From contig JBANSL010000009.1 of assembly GCA_037127255.1 (NCBI GenBank), forward strand, positions 35,795,475 to 35,859,474: DNA of 64,000 bases, read 5' to 3'. The position numbers and the translations under genes were made by a program. Of this stretch, positions 41,776 to 51,995 are shown piece by piece (position 1 is the first letter of the stretch; each line of letters begins with the position of its first letter). The notes below the pieces were generated by a model. That model worked only from the letters and a program-made list of their open reading frames with translations, ran no database searches and was not told the origin of the DNA. This DNA is from Persicaria tinctoria (taxonomy: Eukaryota > Streptophyta > Magnoliopsida > Caryophyllales > Polygonaceae).

Positions 41776-43783
41776 AATTCATATAAAATCAATTGACGCA
41801 AACACAAAATATTTCCACAGAATAGCCACAGGGAGGAGGAACAGAAACATAATTAAATCTCTGCAAACTACGGCAGGAATCAATGTAACAACGGACAATG
41901 ACATAAGGGAATTAATTAAAACTGATTTCATTAGAAGGTACCAGAGCAACCAAAAACAAAAAATCCCGGATCAACTATTAAACAACATCAAAGCAGAAAT
42001 CAATGAACATGACAATGAGAGCCTTATCAAACAAATCACTAATGCGGAAATAAAAAAAGCTGTTTTCAGTCTAGCAAATGACAAATCACCCGGCCCAGAC
42101 GGTTTTCCGGCTGGTTTCTTCAAAAAATACTGGCACATCGTTGGACCTTCCGTCACCAAAGCCGTCAAAAGTTTTTTCCTTAGTGGCAGGATTTTAAAGC
42201 AGGTAAACCACACATTTATAGCACTTATCCCTAAGTGCGAGAAACCAAAAACCACATCACAATACAGACCTATAAGTCTTTGTTCTACAACATATAAGAT
42301 TATCTCCAAAGTTATGGCGGCAAGACTACAGAAAATTTTACCCAAAATTATCAGCCCTTTTCAAAGCGCTTTCACTTCTGGAAGGGCAATACAAGATAAC
42401 ATACTAATAGCAAATGAATCTTTTCACTCTTTCTCAAAGAAAAAGGGTAAAATGGGTTGGATGGCTGTTAAACTTGACATGGAAAAAGCTTTCGACCTTG
42501 TGGACTGGGACTTCTTACTAACAGTCATGACTAGATTTGGCTTTCCACCTATATTCACGGGATGGATCAAAGAATGCATCACCACAGTTAGTTACTCAGT
42601 TCTAGTAAATAATGAACCAACAGAACTAATTACCCCCCAAAGGGGACTTCGGCAAGGTGACCCACTATCGTCATACCTATTCCTCATACTATCAGAAGTT
42701 CTGGCCCGAGGACTTTGCCAAGAATCTGCGGCCCGTAATAGTCATCTAGGAATAACACTAACTCGAAATGGCACCAGAATCCCCTTCCTTGCTTTTGCAG
42801 ATGATATAGTCATTTTCGCATCCGCCACAAAAACAGCATGTGACCAAATCAATAAAATATTAACAGAATATTGCACACTATCGGGACAGAAGGTGAATAG
42901 ACACAAATCACTTTTCCAAACAATATTGAACCTGACTAGTCAACAAAAAACTCTAATGCACAATGAATTAAACATCACCCCCACAAACAACCTAGGTCCT
43001 TACCTAGGATGTCCCATTATTTGTGGCAAGGTCACCAAGGACACTTTCTCTGATCTAATACATATGACTAAATCTCAACTAAGTAAATGGAAAGCTAACT
43101 GCTTATCACAAGCTGGTCGTTGTACGCTAATCAAGTCCACGTTGGCATCCAAACCTTTACACCTAATGCAATGCTTCCTACTACCTCGACACATACACAT
43201 GGAACTCGATAGGATAAACCGGAATTTCCTATGGAATAAAGGCCCCAAACACAAACCACTTATTAGCTGGTTTGAGGTCTGCAAGGACAAATCACATGGT
43301 GGGCTGGGCATTCGAAACTCAGAAGATATGAACAAAGCCCTTCAACTGAAACTATTATGGAAAATCCTGGCTGAACCAACAAATCCTTGGGTTACCATAA
43401 TTAAGGAAAAGTACCTAAAAAATCAGAGCATACTACAATACCATAAAAAAAGGGGAAAATTGTGGCAATGGAGACAGTTAACTCGACTAATCCCTTTATT
43501 CAAACAAGGACTACGTTGGTCCGTTGGTGATGGAACAAACATTAAATTCCGGACTGACGACTGGATAGGTACATCTCCTCTCATAGACCTCGTATATGAC
43601 GCAACACTAATTGAAATAAACACTATGGTTTCCGACTTCATTACACCTATGAATTCTTGGGACCACGAAAAAATACTATCTACATGCCAAAACATTTTGC
43701 CCAATGACACGATCGATATAATAACATCCTCTCCTGTACCAAAAAAACATCCATATGGACAGACTATATTGGAAATGGAGTAA
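41771..43783 (+). pseudogene. LINE reverse transcriptase
   Basis: A single open frame of over 660 codons. It holds SIDANTKYFHRIATGRRNRN, the RT entry motif DKSPGPDGFPAGFFKKYW, PKCEKPKTTSQYRPISLC, FQSAFTSGRAIQDNILIA, AVKLDMEKAFDLVDW (first catalytic Asp), RGLRQGDPLSSYLFLI, and the catalytic FADDIVIFAS near 42793. The thumb and downstream segments follow (YLGCPI, LSQAGRCTLIKS, DKSHGGLGIRNSEDMNKALQ). A one-base event near 43745 shifts into the wrong frame and a stop follows at 43783. All core RT motifs look intact. Confidence 0.9.
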
Positions 43784-44858
43784 AAATGGATGGTTCAGTA
43801 CAAGTTCAGCAATACAGATGATGAACACGTCAAAAAGGCACCAAAAATCTGAAATGACATGGATATGGAAACTCGAGGCTCTAGCCAAGATCAAAACCTT
43901 GCTCTGGAAAATCACAAAAAATGGATTACCAACATCAGTAAGGTTGGCATCAAGGGGTACTGGTGTCCCCACAACATGTCCACATTGCGACTCAAATTAT
44001 GAGGACCTCCCACATTTACTATGGGATTGCCCAGTTACTAGACAAACCATAGCAAACCTAGACCCTAGGATTATGATAGCGCTAAACAATTGCTTCTCAC
44101 AAGGAACTGACATAAACAACACATTAACAGAGTTAAAGGATAAGATAGGAACCCAAAAATTCACAAAATTAGCATTTGCATGGTGGGGTATCTGGTTCTC
44201 ACGCAATAAAGCACTATTCGATGACAAAAAATCCACTATACAACAAACAACAACCTTCATCAAAGATCAAATGCTCCTATGGCACACATCGAAACAACAA
44301 GAGGAAGAATCGACTAACAGTGCACCACCTCATAACAACCAGGACCCACTACATTCATCCAAAAGAGCACGGCGAAAGGCACGATGGAGAACGCCTCCGC
44401 TAGGAACTTTAAAGCTCAACTTTGATGGTGCCTTCTCCCCTAATCTCGGAGGCGCTTTTGGCTACATAATCCGAGATCATACGGGTAAACCTATCTATAG
44501 TGGGACTGGGCTGTCTCCTATTGCTTATGTCTCTGTTGCTGAGGGTTTGGGCCTCTGGCATGGATTCAATGCGGCTCGGCAGCTCAACATAGCAAACCTA
44601 ATTATCGAAGGCGATAACCTTACCATAATCAATAGCCTCAAGGGATGTGGTAAACCTTCGGGAGACTCCGAAATGATTGTCTCTGACAGTCGAGTCTCTC
44701 TTGGTTTTTTCCAATCTATTGTGATTCGTCATGTCTTTCGAGAAGCAAACCGAGTTGCGGACCATTTATCGCACCTCCGACTTGCTCACTCTGGTTCACA
44801 GACACCTGACGATCCTGTGCTACAGAATTACATCCGTTTGGATGCCCTTGGCCAATGA
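43755..44858 (+). pseudogene. LINE C-terminal zinc motif and RNase H
   Basis: Continues ORF2 in the next frame: DRLYWKWSKNGWFSTSSAIQ, WIWKLEALAKIKTLLWKITK, then the zinc-binding CPHCDSNYEDLPHLLWDCPV, a hinge, and RNase H beginning LKLNFDGAFSPNLGGAFGYI (catalytic Asp), SVAEGLGLWHGFNAA (Glu), IIEGDNLTIIN (Asp) and IRHVFREANRVADHLSH. It stops at TGA 44856-44858, only 31 bases before the poly(A). The RNase H has no disabling change that I can see. RNase H at the end of ORF2 is typical of plant L1 LINEs. Confidence 0.9.
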
Positions 44859-44906
44859 GGTCATCTCATTGCCAAATTATTTCCGGTTCAAAAAAAAAAA
44901 AAAAAC

Positions 44907-45426
44907 CACACCAATTTGAGCATGTCTTAACTCTCTACCTTAAATTTGTAAATAAAGAGCGGTCAAACAATTGTGCCAATGAAACAACATGTCTACATAC
45001 ATTCCTAGATTATATACTCCATATCACTAGTAAAATGGGGTGGATGCAACACACACCAGCTCACCCCTGGATCCGTCCCTGTACAGAATATATTTTAATT
45101 AAATAAAAGTGGGTGAATCCTAGATAAAATATTTAAAAATTGATTAAACTGGTAAGTTTAGTGAAAAAAATAATAATCCAAATTGGTATGTTAATTTAAT
45201 CCATATCCTGTGGAGATATGTTAGAAAAAATCCGTTTAAATTTTTTAATGAATATAATCTGCAATTTGTGAACCATAGTATATGCATGCATTGATCACTT
45301 GGAACTAATGGAGGCTATTGTGTAAATGTTATGGGAATCCTATGTAAATGCACTCGAATTCTTAGTTGCCTCAAAGTAAGGTAGATGCTTCATTTCATCA
45401 CTCTATCTTGAAAACTATGCCCAGCG
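44907..45426. other. no gene seen
   Basis: AT-rich sequence after the LINE tail. Confidence 0.55.
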
Positions 45427-45640
45427 GTGTGTAGCTCACCCTACGTTGGGTCTGAAAGCTTCGTGTGGGAGGTTCGATTTTCAGGAGGAGCATTATTGTA
45501 GTATTTATGCTACAATATGTTTCTTTTGTGGTGTGGGCCTCCTGGAGCCAAATGGTATAAATGGGGGTTGTTGGACATTGTTGAGACACATCCCGCGGTT
45601 TACTTCCTCAAGTCGATGAGGGGCCGGCCGAAGAAACTAT
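45427..45640 (+). repeat. possible tRNA-derived SINE
   Basis: GTGTAGCTCACCCTACGTTGG resembles an A box and GGTTCGATTTTC, 33 bases later, a B box, the arrangement of a pol III promoter. A tRNA-unrelated body follows. No clear tail or target duplication was found. Confidence 0.3.
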
Positions 45641-45647
45641 CAAAATG

Positions 45648-45993
45648 AAAAATGGAATGATCCTAATTATAAATATATGAAAGAACCCTTTTTTGTAACT
45701 CCTATGATGCAATTGGGGCTTATCGTCAAAAAAAAATCAATTTAGATAGTCCTTTATGGCTCCGGTGGCAACTAGATCAACGCGTTGTTGCTTCCAGAGA
45801 AGTTCCGATCGAAGTTCACTATGAATCCTTGGGTACCTATCATGAGATTTATGGGCACTATCTAATAGTAAGAAGTGTCAAAAAAGAAATTCTTTTTCTA
45901 TACATTCGAACAACCGTTGGTCATATTTCGTTTTATCGAGAAATTGAAGAAGCTATACAAGGATTTTATCGAGCCTGCTCATATGGTACTTAA
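45648..45993 (+). pseudogene. rpoC1: rpoC1 3' end (plastid-derived)
   Basis: Translation gives NYKYMKEPF, a one-base deletion in the T run near 45688, then [71 protein letters not shown] and FYRACSYGT with a stop at 45991-45993. This is the C-terminus of the plastid RNA polymerase beta-prime subunit, recognisable almost residue for residue. Changes relative to common plastid versions and the frameshift show it is no longer maintained. In the plastid it would be part of the PEP polymerase core. Confidence 0.92.
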
Positions 45994-46166
45994 CCATATC
46001 GTATCTAACTTAGTCACTCTATGATGATGATACCACTGGAATTGGGCTCACCCGAGTTCAACTAGCATCATAGTTCGTGAATTTATACGCGAATTAAGAT
46101 CGAGAAAAGGAAGTTTTCCAATCACTAACTTAAACCCATTCATTGTCGAATCCTACTCAGCGGAAT

Positions 46167-46352
46167 ATGGAGGTGCTTATGGCCGAAGGAGCCAACCTGG
46201 TCTTTCACAATAAAGTAATAGATGGAATTGCCATGAAACGACTTATTAGCAGATTAATAGATCATTTTGGAATGGCATATACATCACACATCCTGGATCA
46301 AGTAAAGACTCTGGGTTTCCAGCAAGCCACTGCTACATCTATTTCATTAGGA
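46167..46352 (+). pseudogene. rpoC2: rpoC2 5' end (plastid-derived)
   Basis: ATG at 46167 starts [20 protein letters not shown] + [20 protein letters not shown] and continues through [17 protein letters not shown], the N-terminus of the plastid RNA polymerase beta-double-prime subunit, then breaks. About 62 codons of a protein normally well over 1300 residues long remain. The spacer from the rpoC1 stop is 173 bases and still resembles the plastid spacer. The frame is open but ends in a TGA just past the accD junction. Confidence 0.92.
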
Positions 46353-46548
46353 AATATCTGATGAAACTTTTTTAGTTAGGGATAGTAGAGGGGAAACTTA
46401 TTCCATTTATTTTGATATTGAAAATCAGATTGTTGAGATTGAAAACGATCACTCTTTTTGGAGTGAACTACAAAAAAAAATTGTATGATCTTTTCATGTA
46501 CGATACTCAATCTAGGTTGAATAATCACATTAATAGTTGTATTGACAT
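46353..46548 (+). pseudogene. accD: accD internal fragment (plastid-derived)
   Basis: In the frame following the junction: [20 protein letters not shown] + [19 protein letters not shown], then a deletion, then MYDTQSRLNNHINSCID in a shifted frame. This is the variable N-terminal region of the plastid acetyl-CoA carboxylase beta subunit (carboxyltransferase). The zinc finger and catalytic domain are absent. The abrupt joining to rpoC2 marks a rearrangement before or during nuclear integration. Confidence 0.88.
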
Positions 46549-46561
46549 GACAAGACATTAT

Positions 46562-46836
46562 TACTCCCTCCGTCTCGAAATAGATGTCATTTTAGGCTTA
46601 TGCACAAGTTTTAATAAAAACACTCATCCATCAATCAACATCATCATTCCACTAACTTTTTCATTAATTTTATTACCCACTTACATTTTTTAACCAATCA
46701 AAACCTTTAAAAAAGTCAACAACACACAAATCAATACAAATCATTATTTTTCACTACCTAGAAAACCTAAAACGACATCTATTTTGATACAAAACTAAAG
46801 AGCTAAAATGACATCTATTTCGAGACGGATGGAGTA
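46562..46836 (+). mobile_element. Stowaway MITE 1
   Basis: The element is 46564-46834 (271 bp) with TIRs starting CTCCCTCCGTCTCGAAATAG and ending CTATTTCGAGACGGATGGAG, over 30 bp nearly perfect, flanked by TA. This is the Tc1/mariner-type Stowaway pattern. Confidence 0.93.
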
Positions 46837-47254
46837 ATGTTCATGTAAATGGTGGAATTTCATCAATTATGACTTGCGGCTATTTGTCAATTTTGTTTTA
46901 CATTGAAGAGTCAATCTCCTATAATGTCCCTTTATTCTGTTTTCAAAATTTGTAGTGATTTTTTTTTAGCGATGGAGATATGGTCCTTCAAAATTACTAC
47001 GAGTATATGAAAATTATGGTCATACCTCCGAAAGCTCTTGCTATTAATATGGGGTCCAATATGTTCTACAATTACGTATCGACAAAATTCACATTTAATG
47101 TGATTTTAATATAATTATAAATCACAAAATTCACATTCAATGTGATTCTAGTATAATTATAAATCACTTTAATATACATCTAAACACCCTTGGAAAATTA
47201 AACCGATCATGTCTGATGTTAAATTTTTTTTATCGACTTTGAGAAAAGTTTCTT
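46837..47254. other. no gene seen
   Basis: AT-rich. A 40-bp unit with AATTCACATTCAATGTGATT is repeated at about 47085 and 47126. Confidence 0.5.
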
Positions 47255-47420
47255 TCAAGCACCCCAGTTAGACAACAGAGTAGCTGATAAGGTTGCACAC
47301 ATTTATCACTCTGTCTTGGGTGTCGATATCTACAATTTTGTTCTTTTATACCTCATTTGAAAGGATGGCGTCGATTAGAATTCGCTCGTCCGTATTTTTT
47401 CCTAATAAAAAAAAATTAGA
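47255..47420 (+). pseudogene. LINE 3' end scrap
   Basis: Reads RVADKVAHIYHS in the pattern of the last RNase H helix of plant L1 ORF2 (compare NRVADKIAHIF at about 35970), followed by a short 3' UTR and CCTAATAAAAAAAAA. Very short, non-functional. Confidence 0.5.
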
Positions 47421-47428
47421 GTCATATA

Positions 47429-47576
47429 TTTTAAATAGATTTGATATTAATGGATTATTCGATCCTGTTGTTAATTAAATAGATGTGATATTAATGGATT
47501 ATCCCTCTTATTATTAATTGTTAATTATGTGTAAAATTGACTCTCTTTTTTAATATCAAATCTATTTAAAAGATAA
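47429..47576. repeat. imperfect foldback
   Basis: ATTTTAAATAGATTTGATAT near 47431 pairs with ATATCAAATCTATTTAAAAG near 47552. Probably a small MITE remnant. Confidence 0.6.
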
Positions 47577-49785
47577 TACTCCGTAATAATTTGGAAGGAC
47601 CATATGTCAAGATGAATAATTGCAGCTAGGGAATGGCAATATATGTAGGTACATTTATCCATGTAAAGCTTCATGTTATATCTAAATATAGCCTCATTTC
47701 CCCTCTTATTATAATATTATATTTTTATTGGATTTGTTGAGAAGCAAATATAAGAAATATTCCTTCTTTCTACTACAGTATTATTTTTCTTTCCCTATTT
47801 GGACCCATTATTTTTATAACTTTGAGATTATTTCAAGCTACAATCTCTACATGCTACATACAAGTCTATATATATGGGTCTTTTATTATTATTATTTTAT
47901 TATTTTTTGGGGGTGAGGAGTCAATATCCAATCAAAATGAAGATTCAATTCTCAGCCATCCCTGCGAGATTACAATATTTTGGGAAAAGTTATGTAAATA
48001 ATTTATTTAAGGATTATAATTATAATATACTCCGTACCTTTGAAAGGGAGACAAAGTATCAGTAGCTAGTAGTAGGAGGATAATCATTTTAAATTTTATT
48101 TATAAAAATAGCAGGTAAATTAAATGTATGAAGTCTCTACTTTTAATTAATTCCTTCGGCAATTACTTTCACCCGAAATTCAGAAGGCAAACATGTGGAG
48201 ACATTAATTATGAGTCTGACTATTTTGACTTGTAGGCTACGCTCCAAACCCCATATATATACTACAGTAATTTGGATTTTATCTTTATAGTATATGTTAT
48301 ACTATTCATTTAAAAAATATTTTATGATTCACTATTTTAGTTCATTTTAATATTATTTTTTCAATTCATCTATTTTTATTTCATCTTTAACCTTTCAAGA
48401 ATATAGGTAAAATAAACAAACCGAAATTATTTTTTATCATAATAATAATGATATATCTAAGAAGTCAAATTTAAAAATTGTTTTACTAAATACACATGAA
48501 TAAATCCATTACCTACTTTAAAAATGGTTACATTAGGTGTATTTAGGTTAAATATTTCTCAAATTGAAATACTTAACTTATGCACTTGAGACATATATTA
48601 GAAACATTTTTTCTAAAATAATATCACTAATTTAGAAATATTTTTTAAATTTTAATTAGTTTACCTTTTTTTATTTAGATTTTTAGAGTCGCTTATTTTT
48701 TTATAGGAAATCTTTTCAATTTAGGGTCTTATCCTATACCATTAGGGCACAGGATAGAAAGACCGTAGACATATATTACAACAACAATAATAATAAGATA
48801 ATCTTAGGATATTTTTATAGTAACAAAATTGAAGATCTTCTGTAAAAGATTTAGTTAAATTAAGACTAATTTCCCTGGTTTAATTGTTGTCTTTTCAAGT
48901 AAGCATTTACAACAATTGCTGAAATTAAAATATAATTCAATATATATTCTTTAATCAAATTCAATACTACCGTCAAAAAGTTTGATTTTTTTTTTTTGTA
49001 ATAATTAGAACCCGTGATTAAAGTTAAAAGTTCATAATGATTGTGAATTAGAATACAAGTTTAAGCAGCAAATGTCCCAAAAAAGCAAAGCCAACTTATG
49101 AGATCCAAACATAGACTTGATGAGGAAAAACATTCTCAAGCAAATTGACAAACACATTTACAATTTTGAGCCACTTAAATCATCTGAATCCCTTTATTAA
49201 AAAATTTCTCCAATATAGAAAATTAAAAATAATCTTCTCTGAAAACGAATATGATGATTATAAACGGATTATTCTTATCAGTAAAAAAATACACTATGAG
49301 AACAATAATTCCAAGATCGTTTATATATTTATAAAAAAAAAACTATTTTTAAACAACTGTCATATTACCTTTCGAAATCAAGTCGGTCTAACCTCTTTAC
49401 TGTATCAAAAGTAGAAAAAATGACATATGGGAGGAACAGAGACCTAAATCTACAAGCAAAGTCGTCAAGATCCATTCCCTTTCACACAGATTCCAGAGAA
49501 TTACACATATACTTTTGCTGCTTCTTCCCTCTCACGAGTCACAACTCACAACAAACAAACAGGAAGAAAAAGGGTAAATTACATTAAACAAACAGCATCA
49601 AAATATAAAAATTTTCATAAAACTACCTGTCAATTAAAAAAAAAAAAAAAAACAATCAACACAGTACATTTAAATTTTCCTTTAAAGAACAATTTATAGC
49701 CATTTTAATGTTTTTTTATTAAGTAAGAATTTGATATTAGAAATCTGAATATCGACGACCGCCAAGTCTGCAGACGAAGAACTGT
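47577..49785. other. no gene seen
   Basis: Over 2 kb of AT-rich sequence. The 89-codon frame at 49145-49414 is Lys/Ile/Asn-rich and looks like chance. Confidence 0.55.
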
Positions 49786-49908
49786 CAAATCATACAATAT
49801 AAACCAGAGAAGGTGCAATATAATCAATCAAGATAACTTTTTTGTCTGATAAAAAGTTATGTTGATTGATTGTATTGCACCTTCTTTGGTTTATGTTGTA
49901 TGATTTTG
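49786..49908. repeat. foldback 1, arms about 56 bp
   Basis: The left arm starting CAAATCATACAATATAAACC and the right arm ending GGTTTATGTTGTATGATTTTG pair over about 56 bases with roughly five mismatches around a loop near 49844-49850 (TGTCTGA). Confidence 0.92.
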
Positions 49909-50010
49909 AATAAGAGATCTGGTAATCTGACAATTAAACAACAAATGATATAGAAGATACAAATCATTTGTTGTTTAATTGTCAGATTACCAGATCTCTT
50001 ATTCAAAATC
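49902..50010. repeat. foldback 2, perfect 48-bp arms
   Basis: Arms 49902-49949 and 49963-50010 are exact reverse complements over 48 bases (GATTTTGAATAAGAGATCTG and so on) with a 13-base loop. It overlaps the end of foldback 1 by seven bases. Confidence 0.95.
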
Positions 50011-50089
50011 TGGGTCTTAAATTGAAAAAACTGTTTTACTATACCAAGTTTAACAACTGATGTCTCGGAAAATATTTTAAATACTAGAG

Positions 50090-50800
50090 CTCTTAATATA
50101 GATTTTACAGATCCATGTCATTTATGACATTCTACTTGGGAGCTACGAAATAGAGTTATTTTTCACAACGATTCTGATAAGAGTATTATCAATGTTTTAA
50201 CTCAAACTATTGATAAGATTTATTGCTGGAGTAAGGAACGTGAAAACCAAATTACCAAAACGTATTAGGTCTCCTGATAAAATAATTTGGCAATACCCCC
50301 TATAAATGTCGTCAAAATTAATGCAGATGCTTCGATCAAAATTGGCTTGCAACCTCAGATTGGATGTATTCTAAGGAACAATTATGGTCAAGTTATTCGG
50401 ATACATAAATGTAATGTTATGATGAGTTCTGTCTTCCTAGCAGAAGCTTTTGCAGTGTATGCAAGTATAAGATTGGCAGCGGAGCTTGGAATACAGAAAG
50501 CCGTAGTTAAGAGTGATTGCTCAATTATTATCAACGCCATTAATCAAAGGAACAATATACTATGGGAGGTGGTGCAAATAGTTCAAGAAATCAGATCATT
50601 AAGTGGTGATTTTTGAGTTCATTAGATTTTAACATTGCTATAGAGAGGCGAATTGCGCAGCTGATTTTCTTGCGAAATCTCAAGTTAGCTGTAATTCTAT
50701 TATACGTTCTTGTTGTGAGTTCCAGAACATCATCATGTTCGATGATCATGGATGTCGGTAGTACATCTAGCTTTTTGTCTACTGTAAAAAAAACAATACA
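50090..50800 (+). pseudogene. LINE RNase H fragment
   Basis: Frames give WELRNRVIFHNDSDKS, then from about 50295 an open 109-codon stretch: PPINVVKINADASIKIGLQP (RNase H strand 1 with the catalytic Asp), CILRNNYGQVIRIHK, FLAEAFAVYASIRLAAELGI (Glu), VVKSDCSIIINAINQ (Asp), and, after a shift near 50615, HCYREANCAADFLAKS. This is the terminal RNase H of a plant L1 LINE, different from the copy at 44400. It ends in an A-rich CTGTAAAAAAAACAAT near 50785. Confidence 0.78.
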
Positions 50801-50876
50801 AGTATTTTAGATTTCTACATAAAACGAGTAAAAACTAAAAGGATCTATATTATTGAACAGATGTAGGACGTAATAT

Positions 50877-51222
50877 ATAATTTATAGGGTTGTTATTCGA
50901 GCTGAACGAACCGAGTATTGTTTGGTCATATTCAGTTCATTTAGGATATGAACGAGCTCGAACCGTGTTTTTTTCGAGCGTTAAGCAGTTCCACTTGCTC
51001 ATTATACAGTAACTTAAAGGAAATTTTAGAAATTTCATAAAATTTGAGCTATTCAATCTTAATTCGAACGAGTCGACTTTTAGACCGAGCTTAAAAATAT
51101 GTTCATCTTCAGCTTATTTAGAAAATGAACGAATTCGAGCCGAATTTTTATCAAACGAGTAAGAGTCGAATTCGAGCTACTCGTGTTCACATAACTGTTC
51201 ACATAACACCCCTAATAATTTC
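50877..51222 (+). mobile_element. hAT MITE with CGAGCTCGA-type interior
   Basis: The element is 50885-51214 (330 bp), ends TAGGGTTGTTAT / ATAACACCCCTA, flanked by ATAATTTA and ATAATTTC (7 of 8 identical). The interior has many CGAGCTxGAAC and TTCGAGC motifs in both orientations. Confidence 0.78.
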
Positions 51223-51366
51223 TTAATTTATGGGTAGATTTGTAAAAAACTAAAAACTCTCATGTATTGCAGTATTTGAAAGGAAAAAAAAGGTATTCCG
51301 TGGAAAATACTGTAAAAATCTGGTGGGCTAGTCCACAAACATGATGAAAAAAAAAAAAAAAAAAAA

Positions 51367-51995
51367 ACTGGAAAAGAACTAAACAAGACGACTCAGATGA
51401 AGAAGATGAAAAAACAACGAGAATCAAACCTAGAGGCAACCCTCGCAAAAGGAATGCCATTAGATGGCGTAAGCCTGAGAATGGTGTCGTTAAACTAATT
51501 TTGATGGCGCAAAATCTCTTTCTGGTTCTGCTTCTGCAGGGTTTGTTATCAGAGATGATGATGGCAGGGTGCTTGCTTGCGATGCCAGAAGATGCGGGAC
51601 GATTTCTGCGATTCAGGCTGAGGCTTTGGGTCTTCAGCTCGGCTTGTTGGAAGCTCGAAGGCTAGGATTCCGAAGAGTTGCGGTGGAGGGTGATTGTCTC
51701 GCGATTGTGAATGCGATCAATGGTGCGTGGTCGACACCCTGGGAGATCGAAATCCTTATGTCGGATGCTCTTTGTCTGCTTAGCTTGTTCGAGACATTTT
51801 CTGTGACCCACATTTTCAGGGAGGCGAATAAGGCGGCTGATCGACTTACTCGCATGGCTTTGGAGTCCGCCTCGTCGTCCTGGAGTTCAGATTTAGAGTT
51901 CCAAACTCTCGTCCATAGGGACGCTCTTGGGTGGTGGTACAACCGTAGTTGACACCCCCAAATTCTCGCCTGTATCGAAAAAAAAAAAAAAAAAA
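51367..51995 (+). pseudogene. LINE RNase H fragment with poly(A)
   Basis: Reads LNFDGAKS near 51500 after a shift, GFVIRDDDGRVLACDARRCG, AIQAEALGLQLGLLEARRLG, VAVEGDCLAIVNAINGAWST, VTHIFREANKAADRLTRM and ends VHRDALGWWYNRS with a stop at 51950-51952. Then a 25-base 3' UTR leads to an A18 tail at 51978-51995. The catalytic acidic residues of RNase H (D, E, D) are all visible. The copy is 5'-truncated at about 51367, just after another A-rich run, so it may have landed in an older tail. Confidence 0.85.

Larger units (their letters stand above)
41203..44906 (+). mobile_element. nearly complete L1-type LINE (ORF2 and poly(A))
   Basis: Plus-strand non-LTR element, 5'-truncated inside the endonuclease, with RT, zinc-binding and RNase H domains, a very short 3' UTR and an A17 tail at 44890-44906. 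Only two frame changes interrupt about 1200 codons. No ORF1 or target duplication was identified. Confidence 0.88.
45648..46548 (+). mobile_element. composite nuclear copy of plastid DNA (NUPT)
   Basis: The 3' end of rpoC1, the rpoC1-rpoC2 spacer and the 5' end of rpoC2 are contiguous, as in land-plant plastomes. At about 46352 the sequence jumps to the middle of accD, which lies tens of kilobases away in the plastome. The accD piece itself has an internal deletion. All three carry mutations, so this is an old, rearranged transfer. Confidence 0.92.

Noticed and set aside
46143..46361. Functional rpoC2 in the nucleus
   Set aside because: Only about 62 codons remain, fused to accD; plastid-derived fragment.
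49145..49414. 89-codon frame
   Set aside because: Lys/Ile/Asn/Phe bias mirrors AT-rich DNA; no support.
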